Below, one piece after another: positions 1-8,006 of a stretch of 64,000 nucleotides of DNA. The stretch is from contig NZ_JADEUG010000001.1 in assembly GCF_015163665.1 (NCBI RefSeq), forward strand, positions 434,001 to 498,000. Direction: 5' to 3'. The DNA comes from Xenorhabdus sp. BG5. Lineage in GTDB: Bacteria > Pseudomonadota > Gammaproteobacteria > Enterobacterales > Enterobacteriaceae. The position numbers were made by a program, and so were the translations under genes. The notes below the pieces were generated by a model. It was given only the letters and a program-made list of their open reading frames with translations, ran no database searches and was not told the origin of the DNA. Position 1 is the first letter of the stretch. Each line of letters begins with the position of its first letter.

Positions 1-2
1 GT

Positions 3-140
3 TTGCCAGTTAATGATGGCTTTATCGAACTCACCCGCAAACCAACTCCCGTTGTTGAATACATCGAGTATGGTGACGAAAAGTTGATTCCATTCCTTGC
101 AGAGGAAGATGCAGGATGGGATGTAAGGGTATGTGAGTAA
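3..140 (+). CDS. 3' end of an unrecognised gene
   Basis: An open frame enters from the left edge and stops with TAA at 138-140, giving the last 45 residues of a protein that ends in GWDVRVCE. The fragment is acidic (several Asp and Glu) and has no membrane segment. I do not recognise the family and see no domain in so short a piece. It lies 234 bp upstream of bssS on the same strand, with a terminator-like hairpin in between, so it is probably a separate transcription unit. Confidence 0.5.
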   Translation: MPVNDGFIELTRKPTPVVEYIEYGDEKLIPFLAEEDAGWDVRVCE

Positions 141-295
141 CTTTAGCACGCTCCTTGGTGCGGAAATTATTCTTTATTTCCGCACAATCCCGACCTGATA
201 AAAAGCAGAAATAACCCATAATGGTTCTTCTCAGTTCTGATGCAAAAAATCCTGTTTTTTTCACTTCTTAGATTGCCAAAAAGGTTTATACTGCT

Positions 296-320
296 AAGGT
301 CTTGTCTTAGACGAGACCTT
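296..320 (+). terminator. Terminator-like hairpin before bssS
   Basis: AAGGTCTTGTC and GACGAGACCTT form an 11-bp stem (one G-T pair) around a TTA loop, followed by TTTTG. It could end the gene at the left edge or lie in the bssS leader as an attenuator. The T run is short, so termination is uncertain. Confidence 0.45.
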
Positions 321-374
321 TTGCTCTTAGTCAATTATATCAATAATGATTCTGTAGTCTGATTAGGAGGTTAT

Positions 375-629
375 ATGGGAAAAGAAAATGAAATAATTCA
401 AACACATCCTGTTGTAGGCTGGGATATCAGCATTGTCGATGCCTATGACGCCATGATGATACGCCTTCATTACTCATCCACCCAAGATCAAACAACAGAA
501 AATGTCAGCGTTGACAAAACGTTATGGTTAACAACAGGCGTAGCCAAACAGCTTATCCTCATTTTACAAGCCGGGATTGAAAAAATAGAATCCTCAGAAT
601 ACAGCCAACTTGATCATATTAAACATTAA
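375..629 (+). CDS. bssS: Biofilm formation regulator BssS
   Basis: An 84-residue protein that matches E. coli BssS (YceP) along its length: an N-terminal NEIIQTHPVVGWDIS block, DAYDAMMIRLHY, a central TLWLTTGVAKQ, and a C-terminal LILQAGIEKIES. BssS is a small cytoplasmic protein linked in E. coli to biofilm formation and to signalling through indole and AI-2; its biochemical activity is not known. The start is an ATG with a strong TAGGAGG eight bases upstream. Its neighbourhood (trhO and lpxL nearby) resembles the bssS-yceA-lpxL region of E. coli. A perfect palindrome follows the gene. Confidence 0.93.
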   Translation: MGKENEIIQTHPVVGWDISIVDAYDAMMIRLHYSSTQDQTTENVSVDKTLWLTTGVAKQLILILQAGIEKIESSEYSQLDHIKH

Positions 630-661
630 CAATAACTAGGTTTAACACCTCCAACACATTC

Positions 662-685
662 GGACACTCAATATATTGAGTGTCC
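662..685. terminator. Perfect palindrome after bssS
   Basis: GGACACTCAA and TTGAGTGTCC form a perfect 10-bp stem with a TATA loop, 33 bp after the bssS stop codon. There is no T run, so it is a weak or factor-assisted terminator or an mRNA 3' stabiliser. Confidence 0.5.
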
Positions 686-842
686 CAAATGCACAACTGA
701 ACACATATCAACCAATAAAATTATCCATATGGTTTATTATCCTTCATAATATTGTATTATACGTCCGTATTCACCCGCCTAATACTTAGCTATTAAGCTA
801 ATTATTTAAATATAACCATAGTAGAACAAGGATGTTCAAGTA

Positions 843-1436
843 ATGAAACTATTAGTCATTGATGAATGCTATTATACACGACTGGGAATTATTGAATCCC
901 TAAAAGAAAATACAGATATTCTCTCTTTAGGCGCTGTATCAATACATGATGCCATAAATATTTTGCCTGCCTTCTCTCCAGATATTATTTTGGCGAATTT
1001 GACCAGTTATGGTTACTACAGTGAATATTGTGAACAACTAAAGTTATTAGTTTCTTCAGTTTATGGTGCTCGTAACTATATTTATGTAGATAAAACATAC
1101 CCTACCAGGAAAACACCTATCCAGTTGACAAATAAAGACTTTATATTACCAAAAAAAGATCTAACGATATTACTTGAACGCCTAAAAGAAATGGCATCAT
1201 ATGATATTCAATGTTATTTCTCTAATTTTAGTGCGCATAGTTCTATTTTTGGTCATCAGGAAGATCGTATTATCTATTATTGGATGTTAGAAATGGATAC
1301 CCATAAAATTGCCAAAACTTTAAAAATTAGTAATAGTACAGTTTATTCTCATAAGAGGCATATTATAGAAAAAATAGGGGTATCTAACAAAATAGAGTTA
1401 CTTTTTATTTACAATATCTTTAAATATTTTTGTTAA
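843..1436 (+). CDS. LuxR/FixJ-family regulator with degenerate receiver domain
   Basis: A 197-residue protein. Residues 1-120 resemble a response-regulator receiver domain (LLVIDE near the N terminus, PDIILANL at the usual phosphorylation strand). Residues 135-195 form a LuxR-type helix-turn-helix (MDTHKIAKTLKISNSTVYSHKRHIIEKIG). The aspartate that normally accepts phosphate is replaced by Asn52, so the protein is probably not controlled by a histidine kinase, as with RcsA- or BglJ-like auxiliary regulators. The RBS AAGGA lies 12 bases before the ATG. No sensor kinase is nearby. The coding sequence is AT-rich, which would fit acquired DNA. The target genes cannot be inferred. Confidence 0.75.
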   Translation: MKLLVIDECYYTRLGIIESLKENTDILSLGAVSIHDAINILPAFSPDIILANLTSYGYYSEYCEQLKLLVSSVYGARNYIYVDKTYPTRKTPIQLTNKDFILPKKDLTILLERLKEMASYDIQCYFSNFSAHSSIFGHQEDRIIYYWMLEMDTHKIAKTLKISNSTVYSHKRHIIEKIGVSNKIELLFIYNIFKYFC

Positions 1437-1467
1437 GTCTTTTGAATAATCTATTTTAGTACGAAAT

Positions 1468-1499
1468 TCCCATTCACATAACAAATTATGTGAATGGGA
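1468..1499. terminator. Hairpin between converging luxR-type gene and trhO
   Basis: TCCCATTCACATAA and TTATGTGAATGGGA form a perfect 14-bp stem around CAAA, 31 bp after the regulator stop codon and 64 bp from the end of trhO. It probably ends transcription from both sides, although neither side has a clear T run. Confidence 0.6.
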
Positions 1500-1563
1500 T
1501 AAGTAAGCACAGAGAATAAAGCTACAATTTGAAAGATGGGAACGACGATAACTTAAATCACTA

Positions 1564-2631
1564 CTATTTAATAGATTGCAGTGATGTAATATTCAAACCA
1601 TCATTTAATCGATAGCGGGACTTATTAAAAATCTTAGCCCCATTCTCTCTTCCTGCACGGCGGGCACGCTGTTCTTCTTCTGGCAGTTTCATCTCTTCAC
1701 GGCAAGCATCGCTACAACAGCCTTCGAAACGCGCTGCACAAGATGGGCACTGGATAAATAACAAATGGCAACCATCGTTCTTACAGTTGGTATGGCTATC
1801 ACACGTCGCTCCGCATTGGTGACAGTGAGCAATAACATCGTCAGTAATACGCTCACCCATACGCTCATCAAAGACAAAGTTCTTACCAACAAAACGAACA
1901 GGCAATTCTTGTTCTTTCGCTTTGCGGGCATACTCAATAATGCCACCTTCTACGTGGTAAACTTTGCTAAAGCCGTTATGCAACATATAAGCACTTGCTT
2001 TTTCGCAACGAATTCCGCCAGTACAGTACATAACAATATTTTTTTCTTTATTATCCTTCAGCATTTCTACAGCCATTGGCAGCTGTTCACGAAACGTATC
2101 TGATGGAACTTCAATCGCGTTTTCGAAATGCCCAACTTCATATTCGTAGTGGTTACGCATGTCGACAAAGACGGTATCAGGATCATCCAGCATTTGGTTA
2201 ACCTGCTCCACCTTCAGATATTCACCTGTTTTAGATGAATCAAAAGTTTCATCTTCAATCCCATCTGCAACAATGCGCTCACGCACTTTCATGCGCAGCA
2301 CCCAGAATGATTTACCATCATCTTCTAACGCAATGTTAAGGCGCAAATTATATAATGCCGGATCGGTTTCATCCAATAATGTCTTCAACGCATCGACATT
2401 CTTGGAAGGCACACTAATTTGTGCATTGATACCTTCTTTGGCGATATAAACCCGCCCAAAGACAGATAACTCGGTAAACTTTTGATACAGGCTATCGCGA
2501 AAAGTCTGTGGGGCGGAAATGGTGAAATATTTATAAAAAGAGATAGTAGTGCGCGGCTCAATTTCAGCCAACATGTGCTCTTTCAACTCTTTGTTAGAAA
2601 TACGGTTATGTAACACTGGCATGGTGTTCAA
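1564..2631 (-). CDS. trhO: tRNA uridine(34) hydroxylase TrhO (YceA), rhodanese-like
   Basis: A 355-residue cytoplasmic protein that closely follows E. coli YceA. TrhO hydroxylates U34 of certain tRNAs on the way to 5-methoxy- or carboxymethoxyuridine. Residues 1-120 are the N-terminal UPF0176 part, residues 140-240 are the rhodanese domain with catalytic Cys203 in [13 protein letters not shown], and the C-terminal part is Cys-rich ([18 protein letters not shown]), as in the family. The frame opens with TTG at 2631, five bases after AAGGATA; the ATG at 2622 matches the E. coli start (MPVLHNR). In E. coli the gene is divergent from and adjacent to lpxL; here 2.5 kb of foreign DNA separates them. 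Confidence 0.95.
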   Translation of the reverse strand: MNTMPVLHNRISNKELKEHMLAEIEPRTTISFYKYFTISAPQTFRDSLYQKFTELSVFGRVYIAKEGINAQISVPSKNVDALKTLLDETDPALYNLRLNIALEDDGKSFWVLRMKVRERIVADGIEDETFDSSKTGEYLKVEQVNQMLDDPDTVFVDMRNHYEYEVGHFENAIEVPSDTFREQLPMAVEMLKDNKEKNIVMYCTGGIRCEKASAYMLHNGFSKVYHVEGGIIEYARKAKEQELPVRFVGKNFVFDERMGERITDDVIAHCHQCGATCDSHTNCKNDGCHLLFIQCPSCAARFEGCCSDACREEMKLPEEEQRARRAGRENGAKIFNKSRYRLNDGLNITSLQSIK

Positions 2632-2724
2632 AATATCCTTGTAACATATTGATATTAATACATTAATGTCTATCTATGTCCACAGAGTGTCCACGCTAGA
2701 CCATTATCGAAAAATTTTAACTAG

Positions 2725-2751
2725 AAACCCCTTGTATCATACTAGGGGTTT
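2725..2751 (+). terminator. Rho-independent terminator of the insertion region
   Basis: AAACCCCT and AGGGGTTT form an 8-bp stem followed by TTTTATTTT. It lies between trhO, which reads away from it, and the insertion, so no intact gene explains it. It may be the end of a lost phage gene. Confidence 0.55.
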
Positions 2752-2934
2752 TTTATTTTCTACAATATTACTTTTTCCTGTGACCAGGATCTATCAATCT
2801 GCCGTAATGGCTGAACGGAACGTCTTCTAAATTATCAGATAAGTCTCACACCCATACGGTACAAAACTTGATTATTGTTTGTTGTATGCAATATTTAGTC
2901 GTACACATGCTTATGAAAATCAAGGATTATCTTA

Positions 2935-3059
2935 ATGAAAAAATATATCTGTACACCACTTTTGCTGGCCTCATTTGGTGCTTTCGCACAATCAACAAAT
3001 CACTCAGTTTTGCAGAAATCAATGAAAATGTGGCAACCACTATCGATTAGTGACAGTGG
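2935..3059 (+). pseudogene. Secreted protein cut off by the IS1 end
   Basis: The frame opens with ATG behind AAGGATTATCTTA and encodes a signal peptide (MKKYICTPLLLASFGAFA, probable cleavage after AFA) and about 24 further residues. It then runs into the terminal inverted repeat of the IS1 element at 3060, so the mature domain is lost. An overlapping frame (2868-3050) is open too but has a worse start. The family cannot be named from what remains. Confidence 0.5.
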
Positions 3060-3076
3060 GGTCATGCTCCCAATAG

Positions 3077-3496
3077 TTAGATCGCCCCTGCAAGATAGTA
3101 TTCACGTTCAACAAACGTCCCTATCACTTTAGCGTGCATCTCTTCGGATTTGGAATAGCCTATTGTTTTCCGATCGAGCCTCTTGATGCGAATACGCAGA
3201 GTCAGATTGGTTCTCTCGATACGCTGGGTAAATTTCTTCCCTCTGAGGTGCCTCCCCTCAGGAGGGCAGTCATAGACGGCATAATCATCGGTACAGTAAT
3301 ATTGGATTTCAAAAGGTGCCAGTAGCGCTAACAGATTTTCCAGCGTTTTCCTGCTGCGATCACCAAATACATGCGCAACTACCGTTTTTCGGTTTGGTTC
3401 CCAGGCATACCAGAGCCAACGCTGATTTTTCTTATTACCAACAAACGACCATTGTTCATCGATTTCACCGATAATTTCGATGTTGTTTCCCATCAA
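3077..3496 (-). CDS. insB: IS1 transposase InsB part
   Basis: This 139-residue frame is the catalytic part of the IS1 transposase. It has the family features: GEIDEQWSFVGNK, WLWYAWE, FGDRSRKTLE, YYCTDDYAVY and IERTNLTLRIRIKRLDRKTIG. The DDE-type residues lie in the EIDEQ, TDDY and IER blocks. In IS1 the active protein is InsAB', made by -1 frameshifting at an A6C run; the A6C (3526-3532 on the minus strand) is present just upstream. The InsB part looks complete, but the truncated insA start makes a working transposase unlikely. Confidence 0.85.
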   Translation of the reverse strand: MMGNNIEIIGEIDEQWSFVGNKKNQRWLWYAWEPNRKTVVAHVFGDRSRKTLENLLALLAPFEIQYYCTDDYAVYDCPPEGRHLRGKKFTQRIERTNLTLRIRIKRLDRKTIGYSKSEEMHAKVIGTFVEREYYLAGAI

Positions 3497-3507
3497 TGGG
3501 AGTGTGG

Positions 3508-3768
3508 TTACCTGTCTGGGGTCGAGTTTTTTAATGTGCGGAGCACCGTGTTGATACCGACCTTCAGAGTCCGAGCGGTGTCTCTGATACCGCTGTTATT
3601 TACCGCCATATCAACGATCTGCGCTTTTACTCCGGGTTTGCAAGCCTGATAGGTGTAATTTAATTGAAAGGTTTTACGGCAGGCATAACAGTGATAACGC
3701 TGATGCCCACTACGACCTTTTCCATGTCCTTTCACATCTTCTGTTTTGTGACAATAACGACACCGTGT
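3508..3768 (-). pseudogene. insA: IS1 InsA, start codon and first residues lost
   Basis: The DNA-binding subunit of IS1. Visible are the zinc-finger-like CRYCHKTEDVKGHGKG...HCYACRKTFQL, then a helix-turn-helix (DTARTLKVGINTVLRTLKNS). The frame ends with STPDR next to the A6C frameshift run. Upstream of the first Cys the InsA homology stops at the junction with the portal fragment. An in-frame extension to 3948 exists, but it is only the antisense of the portal gene. Confidence 0.8.
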
Positions 3769-3958
3769 GCCGCTCCAATTAATGGGCATTATCCCGCAGA
3801 ACACCGGCGGCTTTGGGGATGTGGAGAAAGCGGCCAAGGTGTTTGTGCGCAACGAATTACTGCCACTGCAAAGCAAGATGCAGCAGTTGAATGATTGGCT
3901 TGGGGAAGAAGTGGTGCGGTTTGACCGGTATTCGCTGGAGACGGACAATAACGACTAA
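3767..3958 (+). pseudogene. C-terminal fragment of P2-type phage portal protein
   Basis: The last 63 residues of a PBSX/P2 gpQ-type capsid portal protein: VPLQLMGIIPQNTGGFG, then DVEKAAKVFVRNELLPLQ, then LNDWLGEEVVRF. In the phage the portal ring sits at one capsid vertex and carries DNA in and out. The family is usually around 340 residues, so about 80 percent is gone, removed at the IS1 junction. A good terminator follows. It shows that a P2-like prophage once sat between trhO and lpxL. Confidence 0.8.
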
Positions 3959-3978
3959 CCCACCTACCTTGATGACAC

Positions 3979-4004
3979 GACCGTCTGCGAGGCGGTCTTT
4001 TTTT
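3979..4004 (+). terminator. Terminator of the portal gene remnant
   Basis: GACCGTCT and AGGCGGTC pair (one G-T) around GCG and are followed by seven T. It lies 20 bp after the portal stop codon, a classical intrinsic terminator. Confidence 0.85.
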
Positions 4005-4285
4005 GCCTGAATAAAATGTAGTTTCAAATGTAATAATTATGTGATGAAATTTGACACGTCATTAGACGCCGCGCCTGCCCACTAAATGTGTCGCTTTTTA
4101 TGCACCTGCAAGGGATCTTCTAAAGCCCGTTAATACTGGTGCTTTGCGGGGTATGAGATCTTTATTTGATCTTGCGGATTGAGGCGCAAAATGAGTGATT
4201 TTATGCAAGAGGGAATATCACTGCTTTTTTATTCGAAAACTGAAACTGCCTTACTGATATGTAATGATAGTTTGTAGGAGATTTT
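4005..4285. other. Non-coding phage-derived stretch, possible cos region
   Basis: No gene is visible. In P2-type phages the cos site lies just past the end of the portal gene, which is where this stretch falls. GTGCTTTGCGGGGT at about 4140-4153 is a loose resemblance to P2-type cos sequence. The assignment rests mainly on position. A -10/-35 pair for the next gene is not obvious. Confidence 0.25.
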
Positions 4286-4633
4286 ATGGCCCGATTACTT
4301 ACAAAAGATGAGTACATTGACAATTTTATTGCATCCGAAAAACAGACATATAGAGTAAACTGGACTAGAGATAATCATTTGAATACACTAATTTTATATG
4401 AACCTGTCCCACATATCATCCCTGCTCATTTAGATTTAGATGTTGGATATAGTGGTAACCTATCTGCACTCACCTATTACCCACGACCTCCGTCGATCGG
4501 CGCATGGATATTATTTAAATATGATTTATGGTACGACACTGCTTTCAATCAATTACCCATAAATGGGTTTATGCAAGATGCCGTCCGGCGTGTCATGAAA
4601 TATTGGACGCCCCATGATTGGCGAGGGTTTTAA
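4286..4633 (+). CDS. Hypothetical protein in prophage remnant
   Basis: A 115-residue soluble protein with a good RBS (TAGGAG, seven bases before the ATG). It is rich in aromatic residues (YYPRPPSIGAWILFKYDLWYD, MKYWTPHDWRGF) and has no signal peptide or membrane helix. I do not recognise the family. In P2-type phages the interval beyond cos carries variable accessory genes such as tin and old, so this may be a phage cargo gene. A short hairpin follows. Confidence 0.6.
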   Translation: MARLLTKDEYIDNFIASEKQTYRVNWTRDNHLNTLILYEPVPHIIPAHLDLDVGYSGNLSALTYYPRPPSIGAWILFKYDLWYDTAFNQLPINGFMQDAVRRVMKYWTPHDWRGF

Positions 4634-4646
4634 TTTATATCCCTAT

Positions 4647-4665
4647 CCCGCCCCTCAAAGGCGGG
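4647..4665 (+). terminator. Short GC hairpin after the cargo gene
   Basis: CCCGCC and GGCGGG form a 6-bp stem with a CCTCAAA loop, 13 bp after the stop codon. The T run is poor (ATTATTC), so it is a weak terminator at best. Confidence 0.4.
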
Positions 4666-4717
4666 ATTATTCATAACTTCGTGACATGTCACAACCTCAC
4701 TTCATGCCAGCCCTGTG

Positions 4718-4966
4718 TCACCCAACATTGAGGTCACCCAAAAAGCAGCATTCCGCCACCGGAAGCGCATCACCGCACTGGCTACACTGCCGCGTTGTCA
4801 GCGCTTCCAGTGTCTGCTGCAATTGTGCATCATCTTTGCGGATCAGCAGCGTGAGATAGCGGATAGTGATTTATGCTTTTCCATCACGCCGATACAGGGG
4901 GATGGTGACTACGATGGTCAGAGGCAGCAAAACCTTACCAAACAGTGAGTCTGGCAAATGAGTCAT
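4718..4966 (-). pseudogene. Small phage protein interrupted by a stop codon
   Basis: On the minus strand an ATG at 4966 opens 31 codons with a hydrophobic stretch (VLLPLTIVVTIPL), ending at TAA (4871-4873). The same frame goes on for another 50 codons with ITIRYLTLLIRKDD, then a CSQCG...CC zinc-ribbon-like motif, to TGA at 4718. The continuity of the frame suggests one 82-residue gene with a nonsense mutation. It could also be two genes, the second lacking a start. Family unknown. Confidence 0.45.
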
Positions 4967-5117
4967 CACCAGATTCAATATTTAATACCGCAAAATTTCG
5001 ATATTCCACTAAAAAGTGTCACAATACACCAATCCGATTTTTAGAGTCTATCTTAGGCATCTATAATTCAGACAGATTGAAACCGATTCAAAATAACAAA
5101 TAACATACAGAAAACAC

Positions 5118-6059
5118 ATGATACAAGCACCTCCTTTTTGTCGTTCGCTTTTACATCCCCGCTACTGGCTAACTTGGCTAGGTATTGGCATACTTTATTT
5201 ACTGGTTTTGCTACCTTATCCAGCGATTTATTGGATGGGAACCCGACTTGGACGACTTTCACTGCGTTTCTTAAAAAAACGGGCCAAAGTTGCAGAGCGC
5301 AATCTGTCCCTCTGTTTCCCTGATATGCCAGCAGAGAAACGACAAGAATGGCTAGTCAGAAATTTCGAATCTGTTGGCATGGGCCTGTTTGAGACAGGAA
5401 TGGCTTGGTTTTGGCCTGACTGGCGCATCAAGCGTTGGTTCAAGGTCACTGGACGGGAACATATCCAACAAGTGCAATCCACAGGCCAGGGAATTATTGT
5501 CATTGGTATCCATTTCTTAACGCTGGAATTGGGAGCGCGTATTTTTGGTATGCTGAACCCAGGTATTGGTGTTTATCGTCCCAATGACAATCCTGTCATG
5601 GATTGGCTACAGACTTGGGGGAGGCTCCGCTCCAATAAATACATGCTGGATAGAAAAGATGTTAAGGGCATGATCCGATGCCTAAAAAATGGTGAAATTG
5701 TTTGGTATGCCCCTGATCACGATTACGGTCCACGTAACAGTGTATTTGCCCCATTATTTGCTGTTGAACACGCTGCAACTACAACCGGAACCTCAATTCT
5801 CGTCCGTTTGGCCAAACCAGCACTGATCCCTTTTACTCCGCGAAGGTTACCCAATGGCAAGGGTTATGAGTTAATTATTCAACCCGCTGTCGAAAATTTT
5901 CCTTTGCAAGATGAAACAGAAGCAGCAACATTCATGAATAAGGTGATTGAAAAGGAAATTATGCAGGCACCCGATCAATATATGTGGTTGCATCGCCGTT
6001 TCAAAACTCGCCCTAAAGGTATGCCATCTTTGTATGGTGACAATGAGAATATTCACTGA
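5118..6059 (+). CDS. lpxL: Lipid A biosynthesis lauroyl acyltransferase LpxL
   Basis: A 313-residue inner-membrane acyltransferase that adds the secondary lauroyl chain to Kdo2-lipid IVA. One N-terminal membrane helix (about residues 15-40) precedes the catalytic domain. The HX4E motif is intact, with His132 and Glu137 in [10 protein letters not shown], the same numbers as in E. coli. [21 protein letters not shown] and [11 protein letters not shown] are further family blocks. It resembles LpxL (HtrB) more than LpxP or LpxM, and the nearby trhO supports lpxL. ATG at 5118 gives the E. coli-like N terminus ([16 protein letters not shown]). Confidence 0.94.
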   Translation: MIQAPPFCRSLLHPRYWLTWLGIGILYLLVLLPYPAIYWMGTRLGRLSLRFLKKRAKVAERNLSLCFPDMPAEKRQEWLVRNFESVGMGLFETGMAWFWPDWRIKRWFKVTGREHIQQVQSTGQGIIVIGIHFLTLELGARIFGMLNPGIGVYRPNDNPVMDWLQTWGRLRSNKYMLDRKDVKGMIRCLKNGEIVWYAPDHDYGPRNSVFAPLFAVEHAATTTGTSILVRLAKPALIPFTPRRLPNGKGYELIIQPAVENFPLQDETEAATFMNKVIEKEIMQAPDQYMWLHRRFKTRPKGMPSLYGDNENIH

Positions 6060-6070
6060 TCAACATCATC

Positions 6071-6097
6071 TGGCTGTTATTTCCTAAGTAACAGCCA
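6071..6097 (+). terminator. Hairpin after lpxL
   Basis: TGGCTGTTA and TAACAGCCA form a perfect 9-bp stem 11 bp after the stop codon. The T run is poor, but the position fits a terminator. Confidence 0.6.
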
Positions 6098-6213
6098 ATA
6101 TCTTCCCCATATCTGAGTCAGGAATATTTAGTAGTATTTTGCCCAGGGTTCACATTGGTTACATAATATTATTATAATAATAATTAAATGTTTCACTTCA
6201 TGGAAAGCACATC

Positions 6214-7149
6214 TTGAATAATTACAAGTTATTACCCGCTTTAGTATCAATATTGCAAACACTTAACCTAACTGAGTCTTCAAAGCAATTAGGTGTTACA
6301 CAATCAGCAATGAGCAAAATATTACATCAGTTGCGTGAAGATTTTCATGACAAAATTATTGTGAGGGAGACAAACCAATTTATTCTCACCCAAAAAGGCG
6401 ATAAACTGAAAGAAAAACTTCCAGCTTTGATGCAACAATTAGATAACCTCTATGCACCAGAGAGAATGGAACCAAATCTTTGTCAGAGAACATTCACCTT
6501 AGCATCCAGTGATTATGTCGCCCAAGCCATCTTGCCATCTATAATTTCTAGCATTGAAGCTAATGCTCCTAACGTGAGTATTGAATATAAATTGTGGCAT
6601 AAAGACAAGTTGAATAAGTTTGCTGAGCAAGATATTGATTTAGTCGCAACCATTGCTGATACAATACCGGATAACTTATACGGTAAAATGATGGCTGAAG
6701 ATCAACTTACCGTTGTATTTAGAAATTCACATCCCAAAGCTGATAGCGATATGACTATTAACGACTATACAGAAGGCCGACATATTTTGATCAGTGGTGG
6801 GGGAGATAAAGACAGTTCTGTCGATCACATGTTGGCAAAGATGAACCTAAATCGCCACATTTACGCTACAGTTCCCTTTTTCCAGGCGGCCATTGAGTTA
6901 TTGTTAAAAACAGACACCATGCTAACCATACCTCTGCATATTGCTGCTGATTTTGCTCAAGATTATGATTTACAAATAAGACGTTTACCTATTGATATTA
7001 AAGCACAAAAATACTATTTGCTATGGCATGCGAAACTTCACCAAGATCCAGAGCATAGATGGTTTAGGGATATTTGTTTTCCTCTGATCAAAACTCATCT
7101 TGAAAGAACTATCGAACATGGTATGAAATTAATTCATACCTACAAGTAG
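6214..7149 (+). CDS. LysR-family transcriptional regulator
   Basis: A 311-residue protein. Residues 5-62 are the LysR winged helix-turn-helix (LTESSKQLGVTQSAMSKILHQLRE), and residues 90-300 the substrate-binding-like effector domain. The start is a TTG behind GGAAAG, because the only nearby ATG (6200) is out of frame. It lies directly upstream of, and on the same strand as, a LysE-type exporter. LysR regulators of such exporters are commonly divergent from their target (as in lysG-lysE), so this tandem order is less usual. The effector is unknown. Confidence 0.85.
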   Translation: MNNYKLLPALVSILQTLNLTESSKQLGVTQSAMSKILHQLREDFHDKIIVRETNQFILTQKGDKLKEKLPALMQQLDNLYAPERMEPNLCQRTFTLASSDYVAQAILPSIISSIEANAPNVSIEYKLWHKDKLNKFAEQDIDLVATIADTIPDNLYGKMMAEDQLTVVFRNSHPKADSDMTINDYTEGRHILISGGGDKDSSVDHMLAKMNLNRHIYATVPFFQAAIELLLKTDTMLTIPLHIAADFAQDYDLQIRRLPIDIKAQKYYLLWHAKLHQDPEHRWFRDICFPLIKTHLERTIEHGMKLIHTYK

Positions 7150-7249
7150 ATTTTTCGTCTTTTATAGATGACCTTGTTACATTAATATAATCATCACTTT
7201 TTCATAGATGGTAACATCAGTTATTTTTAATTCTATAATGGTAATAAAT

Positions 7250-7894
7250 ATGCTTTCTATAGAAACACTTGTTACATTTATCAGTATTTCAACCTTCCTA
7301 TGCTTCTTGCCAGGCCCTGATAATATTTTAGTTTTAAGTCAGTCTGCAATAAATGGGTGCAAATATGGAATATTAATTACCATTGGTTTATGTATTGGAT
7401 TAGTAATACATACTTCTTTAGTTTCATTAGGCATTGCAGCAATAATACAAGCTAATACGCTGGCCTTTAAAATTATCAAATTATTTGGTGTATTTTATTT
7501 AATCTATCTGGCTTGGGGAGCCTTTAAGGCAAAGCCTATTCATATCAAAAGCAACACCAAAAGTTTTAATGACACAAAAAAATTCATTAAGAAAGGTTTG
7601 TTTATGAATCTATCAAATCCAAAAGTAATTATTTTCTTTTTGGCTTTTCTGCCCCAGTTTACTACTGACAATACAATCGCTATTTCAGTATCTCTTCAAT
7701 TATTATATCTAGGTTTAATATTTGTCGTAATTGCTTTTATTGTATTTACGATCATATCCTATTTATCCGGATTTTTAAATAAAATGATATCCAGTAAACC
7801 ATCAGTACAAACTATTCTTAATAAAATTACCAGCTTGATATTTATAGTATTAGCCATTAACTTATGTATTGACCAGCGTCTACCAATCGTTTAA
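7250..7894 (+). CDS. LysE/RhtB-family amino-acid exporter
   Basis: An inner-membrane protein of about 214 residues with six predicted helices. The N-terminal FLCFLPGPDNILVLSQSAINGCKYG is the LysE/RhtB signature. The family exports amino acids such as lysine, threonine, homoserine or leucine. The frame is open from 7208, but the family normally begins near MLSIETLVTF, so I place the start at 7250; none of the ATGs has a strong RBS. It follows the LysR gene and is probably its target. The substrate cannot be told. Confidence 0.85.
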   Translation: MLSIETLVTFISISTFLCFLPGPDNILVLSQSAINGCKYGILITIGLCIGLVIHTSLVSLGIAAIIQANTLAFKIIKLFGVFYLIYLAWGAFKAKPIHIKSNTKSFNDTKKFIKKGLFMNLSNPKVIIFFLAFLPQFTTDNTIAISVSLQLLYLGLIFVVIAFIVFTIISYLSGFLNKMISSKPSVQTILNKITSLIFIVLAINLCIDQRLPIV

Positions 7895-8006
7895 TACCTT
7901 TTGCTACTAAATTTACGAATCCTTTCGCTATTTTTGGCATCCTTGCACACTATATCTTAGCTTTTGTTACATTTAAGCGGCAGGGTTGTATCCTGTGTTA
8001 ACTCAC

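Larger units (their letters stand above)
3060..3768 (-). mobile_element. IS1-family insertion sequence, insA-side end missing
   Basis: One terminal repeat is visible at 3060-3080 (GGTCATGCTCCCAATAGTTAG), similar to the IS1 end GGTGATGCTGCCAACTTACTG. InsB and most of InsA read leftward from the other side. The element is about 709 bp against 768 bp for IS1. The missing part covers the other terminal repeat and about the first six insA codons, which are replaced by the tail of a phage portal gene at about 3765. With one end missing the copy should not transpose alone. The loss probably came from a deletion that joined IS and prophage. Confidence 0.8.

Noticed and set aside
31-264. 77-codon minus-strand frame at the left edge
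   Set aside because: No RBS, no family match, and it overlaps the end of a gene read on the other strand.
3060-3080. A possible target-site duplication of the IS1
   Set aside because: The second IS end is missing, so a duplication cannot be tested.
3508-3948. 146-codon minus-strand frame joining InsA with extra N-terminal residues
   Set aside because: The first 55 or so residues are only the antisense of the portal-protein fragment.
4715-4948. 77-codon plus-strand frame
   Set aside because: Antisense to the more protein-like broken gene; no RBS and odd composition.
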